This document shows, in pieces, positions 1-11,304 of a stretch of DNA of 64,000 nucleotides. Location: assembly GCA_028564675.1 (NCBI GenBank), contig JAOVVO010000202.1, positions 1-64,000 of the forward strand, given 5' to 3'. The translations under genes and the position numbers were made by a program. How positions within the stretch are numbered: the first letter of the stretch is position 1; every line of letters begins with the position of its first letter. The notes under the pieces were generated by a model. That model was not told the DNA's origin and made no database searches. It saw only the letters and a list, made by a program, of their open reading frames with translations. Source of the DNA: Onchocerca lupi (lineage: Eukaryota > Nematoda > Chromadorea > Rhabditida > Onchocercidae).

Positions 1-389
1 TATATATATATAACTATCGGTGCTCTTAGTCCTGAAATCCAGTTATATGTGTAGTATCATGAAACAAGCAATATGTCCATGACACTATATACCTATTCTC
101 TAAGTTCTTTTTCGCCATAACAAACATAAAGCTATTTTACAGTATTGTGAAGTTTATTTTTGAGTTTCAGTAGAAGTTTATCATGTTCATTATTTTTTCC
201 TCGTTTTAAAATCATTGAATTCATGTTTTTTTAGAATTTCAACTTTATTTACATTTTCTGTTTTTAGAGTAATGTAAGAATCTACGGATTCAAAAACTAA
301 AGTTAGGAGAAACTCATAGGACATACTGAATTAGAATATTCAGGGTTCCATTTTTAATAAAATTTTTGTGATAAACAAGCAATGCTATA
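1..389. other. Left-edge non-coding sequence
   Basis: The window opens with a short TA run (about 12 bases) followed by AT-rich sequence without a convincing exon. It is either the 5' flank or an upstream intron of the elks-1-like gene, because the first recognisable exon of that gene has no ATG and its true start may lie in this stretch or left of the window. Confidence 0.5.
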
Positions 390-3300
390 GGCGATACGCG
401 GGAATTGCATTCAGACCGACCAATCTGTATCTGCCAGGGACTTTCTGCTCGATAGGTGCAGGCACCAACTGGAATCGGCAGCAAAGTGCGCGAGAAACTT
501 CGATAACGCAATTGTTTACTCACTACGAGCCTAGCAATTGCTGGCAGAACGGTGCTGCAGCGGTGTATCGCAGCCGTAGTGCTGGACCGTCAAATTTCAC
601 GGTGGATTCTAATGAAGCAATGAATTCCGTTTATTCCGGTAATCGACGCTTCGCTGCTTTACAAAGGTTTAATTCTTTTCACTTTCTTATACTCTAAGCA
701 AAGAGTACTGTTGAGTAATAATTCCGAATTTTGTTGCGGGACCAATAATACATTTTAAGCAGAGAAAGATAGCTGCGGTAAACTGAACTGACTTTTATAA
801 TGTGAAGCTTGGGGGGGTGATGTTTTTTACTCAAATTTTTAAAAGAATGCAAACAGTCATAAGTAGGCATAATTGTGGAAGAGAGTTTTTTATGATGATT
901 TTACATTTATCTAGAGATTTTGAATAGTCACTGATAACTTTATGGTTAGGTGGTAGAAAGAAATCAATTTTTTTTTCGGAAAAAAGAAATTGAGATAGTC
1001 AAGATATTCCCCGACATTTTACAATAAAGAATATAGGCCAAATATTCTCAGTAAAAATTTCTGCTTTGTTGGTGGTTATAGGGATAAAATACTTGCAAAA
1101 TTTAATTATGATGATGAACAAGATTATATCTCTGGTGATTCCCTTTTTGTGTACTCTTCCGGAGTGTTTCAAGGCAATCCATCCCTATAAAAAAATGGAA
1201 CGGAAGAATCTCTGTAAAAATTCTTTTGCTCTATTTTCTATATCTTGTATTTCAAACAGTGTTCAAAGATGTAATACTCCCAATACAGTAATGATTATTA
1301 ACGAGAAAATTTTCTCTCCATTATCTGTGTGGCAACAGAATGCATAGTATTTTGTTTCAAATTTATTTGTCTGCTATGTTTTCCATGTCTCACTCTTCAA
1401 GTGACAGACATGGAGAATATTCTGATGTGTATATGTCTTAACTTTTTTTCTGACCATACATATGGGGTTTGCCTAAATGCCAAACGTTTCGCATTTTCTG
1501 CTTCATCCTTCGCTTTTCCATGAAAGTAACATTTTTCTTACTCCTGAAAGTGATATGTTTTGATAACAATTATCATGCAAACTTCGACTATCTGCATATT
1601 ATATAGTAATGGTAGTCACTAATAAAATAATTGCTAACTCTGAATTCTAGATAAGTTTTGAATTCTAGACAACTGTGTGATATCGATTTCTGATTTTTCC
1701 TAAAATTATTGTATACTACTGTTCCAAAGTGAATTTTGCTATTTTCTTCATGATTCCTAATCGCATATATTTAGTTAGGATTTTGAAAGTGTGATAGAAA
1801 TGTATAATAAAAAACGAACAATTGAATTTTGGTTTTACGACGTATTTATATTTTATTGGTCAAGTGTTTTGCATATTATGTGTTTCCTTCTGCTCGTTAT
1901 TGTGTTTTGCCAGTTTTTTAATCTGTTTTCGCTGTATTCTTTGCACGTTATAAATTCATCACCAAGAATCATGTTCAATATTTTTGACTGTATTTAAATG
2001 AAGATGCAGAAACAAACTGGTAGTTCTCGAGTTACTTTTCGAATTTTAAGGTTTAGTTTTTTGATTAAGGGCGTTTTCTAACTTCGTTATTGATATTGAA
2101 CAATTCAGGCAGCACAAATCTCTTGACGGGATGCAATTGGATGAGTACGAAACAAATGAAACTCGACCTTTGCTACCTTTGAACATTTCTACAACAAATG
2201 CAGATATAATGTCATCTCAGTATTCTGGACCATCGTTGTCCAATCCAACAACAACCAATGCATATTTTTGGAAGCAACCAGCGAAGTATGTTTTTCTTCT
2301 GAGATAGTGTTATTTTTTAGACTCTTCGAATCAGTTTGTTTTAATTATCGGTCCCAGTGATTTATTTCATTTTATCTCTTTAAAGTTGTAACTATGATTT
2401 GAAATGTTTCAGTACCTATTCGTATGATGGCGATGCTTACGGACGATCAGATACACAATCCTCTCGCGCTTATAATCTCTTGAAGCAAGATTATGAAATG
2501 GCTATGCAAAAATTGAATTCAACTATGAGTTCTATAAAGACATTTTGGAGTCCTGAATTGAAGCGTGAAAGACAATTACGAAAGGAAGAAACAGCAAAAC
2601 TTGCAGCTTTACAGAGACAAGTTTGCAAAGTTCTGTTGTTGTACGCAACTTTATTTGACATTTTCATTCACTGTAACTATTTTGTGTATTTGCACCAATT
2701 AATGCTGCTATTTAGCTGATAGTTGGCATAATTTCTTAGGCTGGACTTCAGAACGGATCTGGATTTCAAGTTACCGAGTTGGAAACAGAACTTGAGAACT
2801 GTCGATGTGAGCTGGCTGAAAAGGATGAAACGATTAGACGGCTCATGGAGCGCACAACTGCAGCTACATACCGTGATGGTAGTAGTCGTATGGCGGATCT
2901 GGAAACAAGATGTAATCAATTAGAATCGTTGCTTGAAATCCGAGATGAGCAAATCAGATCGATGGAACGACATTTTTCCCAATTACCAATTTCATCTCAA
3001 GCTGCTAAGGTGCACATTTTTTCTCAGCAGTTTTCTTGTAACATCGCTATAGTCATAATTATTCAAATGGGAGTTATTATTTAGAAAACACTTCTTTACA
3101 TGACGTTTTGATTTTAGGATCAACGAATAGCAGATCTAGAAGATGAAATTGCGATGTTACGTTCAGAAAGAGCGGAACTTCCGCGTGATTTTACTGATAA
3201 AACTATAACACCTCATGAGATCAATACACTTCGTATGAAAATGGAACGGAGTGAACTGGAATTAGCACAAAAGTTAGCTTTCCGTAGAAATCGAAAGTTT

Positions 3301-6300
3301 CTTTCTGTTAATAATATTTGAAAGCACTTTTTTCAGCATGTATTTCTAATTTCCATTTCACAGGGTAGCTGAACTTTCTGCAGTACAAACACGATTGCAA
3401 GCAGCAACGGAAGCTATCGAAGATCTTAGGAAACGTGTTGAAGTTTTCCGTGAATCATCAGCAGCAAAGGAAAAACATGCAACGTTGTTGCAATCTGACG
3501 TAAGTGACATTGTTGCATGTTTTTGTTTTTATTTTTTTTTTTCGAATAAAACCTCTTTACTTTGTTTTTCCAAGGTTCATTGGAGAAAATGTTGGAAAAT
3601 TTCAGATCGAAGCATTGCGTACTAAGCTGGAAACCAAAAATATCCAAATAGAACAGAAAGAGAAAACTTCTGAACGGCTGGAAGCAGATTTAGCAGTCGA
3701 AAAGAACCGAGTGTCAGATCTTCGCGATAGCAATCGAGTAAGTATAAGTTATTCTAACGTAAGTTGCGGTGTTGTATGTTTTAAGATATCGGATTGAATA
3801 TCTATCTGTTAGATTTCAAAGAAACATTAAATTTTAACTTAATTAGGTGGAGTGTTAATAATTTTACATACAGAATTACGAGCAAAAAATCAGTCAATTG
3901 TTGGCGCGGATTGATGCTATGGAAGGTCTACTACACGACAAGGAAAATGAACTGGAAAAGATTAAGCAAAAACTTCTGACAAATCCGGACGTGCAAAAGG
4001 AAGAAGAGTTACAGATGCAACTTGATGAAGCTAACAGGTTAATATAACATTGTTGTTTTAACCTATTTATACCTAATTATTTTGAAATACAGTAACTGTT
4101 TTTAAATTTCAAAAACTAGTAACTAGACATTTCGGTAAATTCATTGTCAATTATAAATTTAAATGTTAGATCGCTTTATTACTTGTTCGGCTTCTCTTTA
4201 TTGCTTGCTTAATCAATTATTGCAGAGAAAAAATGAGAATGCAGTCGTTAATTAACGACCTACGCCATAATGCTGAAAAAGAAAAAATGCAGCAGTTAGA
4301 AACATTTCAAGGGGAAAATCGACAATTAATAGCAACAATCGAAAGTTTACAGAAAGAACTAGCCGATCGGTAGCTTTGTGTTGTTTATTATTGCAACATT
4401 CACCTTTTTAGATAAAATTTCCGGATTTCACCGACTCAATATTATTGTTACAGTAGATCCTTAATAGAATATATTCGTCATTTTAGTGCAGATTTCCGTT
4501 CATATGCCAACACACTGGGAAGAAAGTACTGATTCAAGGCTGAGATTAATTTGATGTTGGCAGAAAGAATTATCATTCGCCAATAACTTATAAATTTATC
4601 AAAAGAATTAAATCTGTTGTTCCTGATTTTGAACTTTTCGATGGCTGGATTATTAATTGCGGTAGAAGGAAATAAATTATTCACAACAGATTATTTAACG
4701 ATTTCAGGGAAGTATTGCTAGAGTCACAAAGTGAAAAAATTGGTGACCTGGACCGAGAGCTAGTAACGGCAGAACGACAATGCAAAGATCGTGCACCACA
4801 GCTTTTAAATGATGAAGAAGTTAGTGGTTTCAAAATATTGTGATCAAAATTCATTCTCATGTAGTTTTTATTTTTAGTCACTAGTATGAAACATTAAAAA
4901 ATTTTCTTTTTGAAAATTGATGATTTGATCAACTTGTCGGCGATCAGACTATATTTCCAGCTTGCTGAAGCGAGAAAAGAGATTGAATCTCTTCTTCGAA
5001 TGGTGCAGACGCTTGAGAAAGAAAAGGCTTCAATAATTTCGCACTGTAAACAGCTGCAAAGGTGTATTTTTGATTTTTCAATTTTCATATTGTTTCATTT
5101 TTCCTCCTACAATGTCGATCAAGAAGAATCTTTTGACAAATGTTTGAGTAAGTTCCCAACCGAAAATTAATTCCAATTTTTTTTTTAGCAAATTAGAGGA
5201 TATTCATAAAAGTGATGTTGCTTCGACAGTTAGTCATACTCGACCTGAATTTTCTGCTCTTTCAACTGAAGGATCTCTTAAGTCTAGGTCTGATTGTTCA
5301 TTTTGCATATCATTTTTTTTTAAATTTTTTGGATTTAAGCCTGGAATCGTAACTTTTCAATGGAATGCTTTTTTTTTTTTTCAATCTTATAGAGTGAAAG
5401 AGCTAGAAGAAGCTTTGCGTGAGTCAGTAAGTATAACGGCTGAAAGAGAGCTTCATGTGGCTCAACAGAAACAGCTCAGTCAGCAACTTGCTACTCAAGT
5501 ATGTATCACCTATTTTCTCATTCTTTTCAATAATATATTCAGTTAGTTGGTCTTAGGTTTTTTTTTTTCATATTTTTATTTAAAAAAACAGAAAATCTCA
5601 TAATATCTTTTTTTTTCTATTTTTATAATTTTAGAGCTTTTTTCAAAATAAGTTAATTGAATGTCGCAATTTAAGTTAACTGAATGTCGCCGTGAATTAA
5701 ATGAACTTCGACGACATGTGAAAAAGTTAACGAGTAATGAACGCGAAGAAGTACTGCGTTCTTTGGAAGTTGAAAAACGAAGGCATATCGAGCAACTACT
5801 GCAACTAAAGTTAGATTTTTTCGAGAGTCCATTTTAAGCATAATATCGTGATTCAGATTCACTAAAAATTTACATATTATGGTTATGGCGAATTAATAGG
5901 CATGAAGCGTTAGTAGCAGCAATTGCCGAAAAAGATGCCCACATCGCGTTACTGGAGCAATCCAGAGAGAGACCCCGAGAAGAGATAGAAACTCTACGCC
6001 ATCACAAAGAAAAATTGATGGAAAAACTAAAAGAAGAAAATGAACGTCGCGCCCAACTTCTTAATTCTACTAATTTAAGTGTAGGTGAGCGATCGACATT
6101 GCAAATATTGTTTTTCAACAAATAAAGCTCAGGATTTTTGAAATTCCTCATACTTTTAAAAATATGAATTTTTTACTCCATGTGTTTTATGAGTATTTTA
6201 GCCAACGATCTCTTAAGAGAAGACGGTCATAGTAATATGATTACAACAATCAATGCTCCAGCAAGTCTTACTATACCGCGACAAACTATTACTGATCAGG

Positions 6301-6680
6301 TTAGGCTTCTTTTTGCAAAAAAACTATTTATATATTAGCTAGTTCATATTTTATCATGCTAATTAGTCATATACAGCGTGATTTAGTGTTATAGTATATT
6401 AGACGCTAACAAATTATTCTTTTTTTTTTTTTTGAATCGTGTTTAATTTGCTTTAAATTTCCTTATGAAGATCTTTCCATGATTTTGATTTAATTTTTTA
6501 GTTGGAAAGAATCTCGTTTATTTTGACTAAGAGTTTTTGGAAGGACGTCAACTTTTTCATCTTTAGTGTAAAATGAAAATCACCGATTACGTGAACTTTT
6601 CTTGTGTCACGTTTTAATGATGTATGTCTTGACTTTTGAATTTTTTTTAGGAAGACGACGCCGAAGGTATTTGGGCATAG
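390..6680 (+). CDS. elks-1: ELKS/CAST/ERC active-zone scaffold protein
   Basis: Seventeen exons join in phase: ~390-666, 2109-2285, 2413-2620, 2740-3009, 3118-3296, 3364-3499, 3606-3737, 3874-4037, 4226-4369, 4708-4819, 4961-5061, 5189-5287, 5393-5498, 5676-5809, 5900-6084, 6202-6299, 6651-6680. The product is about 850 residues and almost entirely coiled coil after residue ~200. The block STMSSIKTFWSPELKRERQL near 2520-2580 is the ELKS/CAST/ERC signature, and a second block ALVAAIAEKDAHIALLEQS (5908-5964) is also typical of the family. The protein ends EDDAEGIWA; in the family the last three residues IWA bind the PDZ domain of RIM/UNC-10. Known role: cytoplasmic scaffold of the presynaptic active zone, binding RIM, liprin and Rab6. 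The first exon is open from before 390 but has no ATG, so the amino terminus is unresolved. Elks identity is firm; the 5' end is not. Confidence 0.93.
667..2108 (+). other. First large intron of the elks-1-like gene
   Basis: This 1.4 kb intron separates the amino-terminal exon from the exon encoding residues ~100-158. It starts GTTTAA and ends TTCAG. It contains AT-rich sequence and short chance open frames only; I see no conserved coding block, repeat or RNA gene in it. Its length, compared with 60-400 bp for the other introns of this gene, would suit an internal promoter or regulatory element, but nothing in the sequence demonstrates one. Confidence 0.5.
5653..5698 (+). repeat. Short tandem duplication at a splice acceptor
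   Basis: About 23 bp are present twice in a row: AAGTTAATTGAATGTCGC is followed by AAGTTAACTGAATGTCGC. Each copy carries an AAG acceptor followed by the start of the coding exon (L-T/I-E-C-R). The second acceptor (exon from 5676) keeps the elks-1 frame. The first, ending at 5652, would shift the frame and meet a TAA after a few codons. Confidence 0.75.
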
Positions 6681-9600
6681 AAGCATTTCAAGTGAAAAAA
6701 GAAAATTAGAAAGTTTAACTGCCCTATTCGTTTCTTCCAGTCATATCTTTAGTTGTTCAATATTCTTTTTCATTCGCTTCATCATTTGTACGGGTTTTAC
6801 AATTTGTAGACATCTGCCAGGTATCGGGTCTTTGACAGTTTATATTTTCTTATAGTGTAAGCAAGCCACCTCAGAGTTTGTTCGCGAAGTTATTTGTTAT
6901 ATTTTTGTAAAGCATTTTGTACACTCACACATAATTGATAATAGAAAATTTATTCATTCATTCTAACTTTAATCATGTATTAAGTATTCTAGTTTAATTT
7001 AGAAAGATGTTTTCGATGCAGTTAAACTCCACTTTCTCTCGTTCAGTTAGCTTTATATTCGATATTTTTAAGATTAATTTCCAATTTTTCGGAAAAGTGG
7101 TATTTCTTCGACATCCATTTTTACGCAAACCATTATTAAACATTTCTCATTTCGGTCAAAATCTTCTTGGGCACAGAAATTATTTCAGATCTGAAGAACC
7201 ACGTTTATCTGTGCTTTCATGTTTCACTGTTGCGCATTTTATTGTGAATTTCGAAATAAGCTAGCCACATTAGAAAAATGTTTATTAATGGAAGATAAAT
7301 GTTTCGGGAACAACGAAAAAAAAAAACTAGTCATAAGAAACGGAAGATAAACAGATCTCTTAGTTCATGGATCTTCATAACAAATTTCACTTTCGAAACA
7401 AATTTGATTCATTAAGTTGTACTGCATTTACTTTAAAAAATTAACTATAAATCATATTGTTCTCTTTATGAATATCCTGTATACGTTAATAAAAAGTCTA
7501 TGAAGGCTTATAAAATAGTTGTAAGTGATATCCCGCGTTCTTCCAATTTAAACCTACCCGATAATCTGAATTTCCGATATTCAAAAAAGTAGTGAGTGCA
7601 TATTTCCCTCCAGCGATCTTGCTTGTATTTTATGTAGTAGTAAACAAGTAAGTTTATTTTGGCTGTTTGCCTTTTGGTCATTTTCACTGCACTATCTTTA
7701 GTTATGAGATGCGTGTTAATTTTATTGATTTGAAAATCAATAAAATTCGAGAATTAAAAAACCAAATTCAACAGTGAACTAAATTTTGCAAAAAAAATGA
7801 ATGTCCTTGTGGGCTTTATTTTTTATATGTGAGGGAGGGAAGTTCACGTACTTTTCCTTAGACACTTGTGGGTTGGGAGTTCGAGAATGCTGCGGGAATA
7901 AGTTAGCAAGCTGCAAGATTCAGTACTTGCAGCTTATTCACAAATTTGAAGGGCAGGGTTTTGCAGTTGATAGATGAAGCAAGAAATTAGGTTAACTTCC
8001 GGAAATATATGGACCTAATATTTTTTGAATATCATCGGTAAGGCATGTTTGCATGCTGTGCTACGGATTTTAAGTTAGCGAGGAAAGAGATTAGCAAATA
8101 TCATGAAGTTATGAAATAACTGTAGTTTTGAGAAAAACCGAATGTACTAATGTAATTTTTCCAATAAGCTCCTAATCATATATTCTCTGCAATTTGATCG
8201 AAATGAAATTATATGAAAAGTAAGATGGATTCTGAACTTTTAAGAGATTAAAATTCTAGTTCCCTAGTTGGAAGCTTTTAGCTAGATTTTACTTGCTCAT
8301 GAGAAGAGCAATTATATATATGCTTGAAATGAGTGGGTTGAAGGAACCGTTGCGCGGTCACTCAACTTGATTGATAAGCTAGGAATTAGGGAAAACACTT
8401 TTTCAGGGCTTTTTATCTGCTAAATTTCAAAATTGTAAGGATTCTCGATAATGCTGGGATTTTGTATCAGCGAGTGAGCAGATTGGTTATCTTAAGAAAA
8501 ATTTATTTGTTCATTCCTTCCTCTTTCTTTACATAGTATGTATATTTATATTTTTATGCATGATGCCTGTTTTAAAGGCTGTATATTCAGAATTATCTCT
8601 GGATATATTCTTGTTTTAACTAACATGCTTGCTACAAATTTTAATTTCGAATTTCATTTCTTCTTTTTATAAAATCTTTTATAAATAAAAATGCAAATGT
8701 CCGTTGTTACTTTTACTTACATTTTGTTGTTACCTTTGACACAACGTTGCAAATTTTCCACCGATTGATTTGAAATTTTGATACAACGTTGCATTCGAAT
8801 AGGCGCATGTTTTGTAGAGATATATCTACTTTTTTTTTTACCTATCACACTAGTAACAGGAGGAGCCTCGAATGTAAATAGCGCTACGATAATTATACAA
8901 GGAGTGCTAAAGGTCAACTGGCGCGGCATAGTTTCAAAGGGACGATAAGTATGTTTACCGCCAACGAATAAGTATGTTTGCTGACAAAAGGGAAAATATG
9001 TTTACCTCCAAAAGAATAAACATGTTTGTCGCCAGAAGGATAAACATATTTGCCCCCAAAACGCTCCAATTCCAGATAAGCAAAGTGAAGCCAACCAATC
9101 AAGAGGCGACATGATGGAGTTCAAATAAGGGAGAGGAACCCGAAAGGATTTAGAGCTGGAGTTTTTGCAACGATATAGTATTAGCAACAGTTGCAAATTC
9201 CGTAGCAGTGCGTGGACGGTTGCAGCTAGTTTTCTATAAACCTCGAAAAATTATTGAGGTGGGGAATGGGTAAATTTGACATATTCATTTCATTTCGCGT
9301 AAACTGTGCAAATTTTGAGTTTCTAACATGAAGAAATTTTTACAAATCATTTTGTCCAGTTTATTGAAAAATGAAATATAACTGAAACAGTCGCAAATTG
9401 AGCACTCTTAATAAATTGCACTTTTTATTTGCTTGAAAAGGAAAATGATTTTCCATCAAACATCTCCTTATGACAGGTTTGGGATTCATTTCATCTCTAA
9501 GCTCGAAAAGAATTCTCGGGAACAAAGAGAGGGAAGTTCTATGACAAGTCATAAATGGTTTTGTTTGCATTCTTTCGTCTATTTATTGTGCGCTTTCATT

Positions 9601-11304
9601 ATTTATCGTCATCGAGCACACAGCAAGTTACATTGATGGTTGCATCGCTCTATTACTCCGCACAGGAACCTTCGCTTTGTTTTCCTTGCCTACAGCATTA
9701 TAGAGGTCAAAGTTTAGCTTGTCTCATTGACGCTCTGTATTCTATTATTCTGGTTTCGTAATTTGCATCATTCCTAAAGTTTTGCGTTATTTCTTGCTTT
9801 TTGATATTGATTTTCGAAAGATTACCTGTGCGGTTAGGTGTTCCATTAAAATGTTACATGATTTGCAGACATAATTCTCATCTCCAAAATCGAGTTACTG
9901 ACCTTTTCAAGCAATTAAGGGAACTATCAGTTGTCCCAGTGATCTGTGTACAAAAACTTAAAGATCGGATTCAGCAGTTATCTCTAAACTTAGATGTCGA
10001 CTTGTAGTATTGAACCAAAATTTTCATTGAAACTAAGCAAAATTTTAGAAGAAAGAATTATTGGATAAACAATATACATGTTGTCAAGAGTCTCATCTTG
10101 ATTCCATTTTTATCTGTTCGACGAATATTAGTGGGAATCATGTTTCATTTTCGAGCTTTATATTTGAAAAAGCACTGCTCCTACTGAAATTTTTGTTGAA
10201 AGGAAATTTTTATCTGAAAAGTTAAAATCTCGTGGACTCCTTCTAGAAAAAAGAAACTTGTCGACATCTCCCTACCCTCTTCTTCCTCTTTTCGCTTGAT
10301 ATTCAGTGAAGCGCATCATATCTAGTGACGCTAGATTTGTACGGGATTCAAAGATATTCTTCGTCAATTCGTTTCGTAAAATACATTCGCTTGCCAGATC
10401 GGCTTGGCGTCAGCCCGATTAACATATCTTCTTTATTTGAATTTCTCGGTCACCATGTTTTAATCTTCCTCTGGAATCTGTAGTTGTACTCGTTGAATCC
10501 AGCTCGAAAATAAATTACGTATAACTTATATGTCCTCAGCAGAAAACATATAGCATGATTCTCACTACAACTGTATGAACGAGAATGCTACAGTTTTTCT
10601 TTCCGATGAAACTTGAAACAAAATTAGGCGTCTTTCCTCGTGCTGATTAATTGTATGCCGACAATTAATGAAACAGGCTGCATTCCGCGTGTAATCCATC
10701 ACAATAACGTTACAGACATTACCAGAAAACAGCTGTCGCGTGCTGTTTTCTCTTTTCAGACGAAATTGTTATAACCGACGCAGTTTGCAACATAGAAAGT
10801 GTCATCAATATGTTGCACTGCTTCACTTATTTATTCCATCGCCTTTCTGTTGCATGTCTGCAAATGACCTGTATTTTTGTATTTAGCCATGCTATATAAT
10901 CAAATTTTGTTCAATAACATGGTATTTCTTGTCCACTGTTCCATTATTTCTCGTTTTCTCTTCTCGCCATAAATTCTTCCCTTACACTATTTCCGCTTTG
11001 GTATTTGACTTTTATTTGAATTGTTATAATGTGTCTGTTAGCAACCCTCCTAGTAAATATTCAGTTAGTATGTTCAGTAAGGTTCATTTTACTTCTAAAG
11101 TAAGGCGACGGAACAAGTTCCTCTCTCTTTTCTCCTAAATACTTGCAGTAATTTCTGACGAATTTTTTTCTTTCTCATAATTTGAAATTTTACTTGCAGG
11201 TTTTCGTTGGTATTGTAATTTTACATCATCGAATGCAGACTTTTTTGGCAACAATTTGATGCATTATAGCTGACTCATTGCTAAAATTTTCGGATTAAAG
11301 CGAA
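6681..11304. other. Intergenic region between elks-1 and the UCKL1-like gene
   Basis: About 4.6 kb of AT-rich sequence. The left part should hold the elks-1 3' UTR; an AATAAA-like hexamer lies near 7488, some 800 bp past the stop. The right part holds the promoter of the uridine kinase gene, with an acceptor-like TTATAG about 40 bp before its ATG that could take a spliced leader. Open frames here (for example 7007-7264 and 9433-9636) lack family resemblance, splice-compatible neighbours or coding-type codon bias. The only clear structure is the minisatellite at 8943-9062. Confidence 0.6.
8943..9062 (+). repeat. Degenerate minisatellite, about five units
   Basis: Five imperfect units of roughly 22-28 bp follow one another. 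Each contains an AA-G/C/A-TATGTTT or AACATGTTT core followed by a GCC/CTCC/CCCC-A stretch. On the minus strand the array reads as an open frame rich in repeated GGKH(V/I)(Y/F) motifs, but no gene context supports translation. Confidence 0.65.

Noticed and set aside
7007..7264. 85-codon open frame after elks-1
   Set aside because: Phe-rich, with no motif or neighbour exon, and located in the probable 3' UTR of elks-1.
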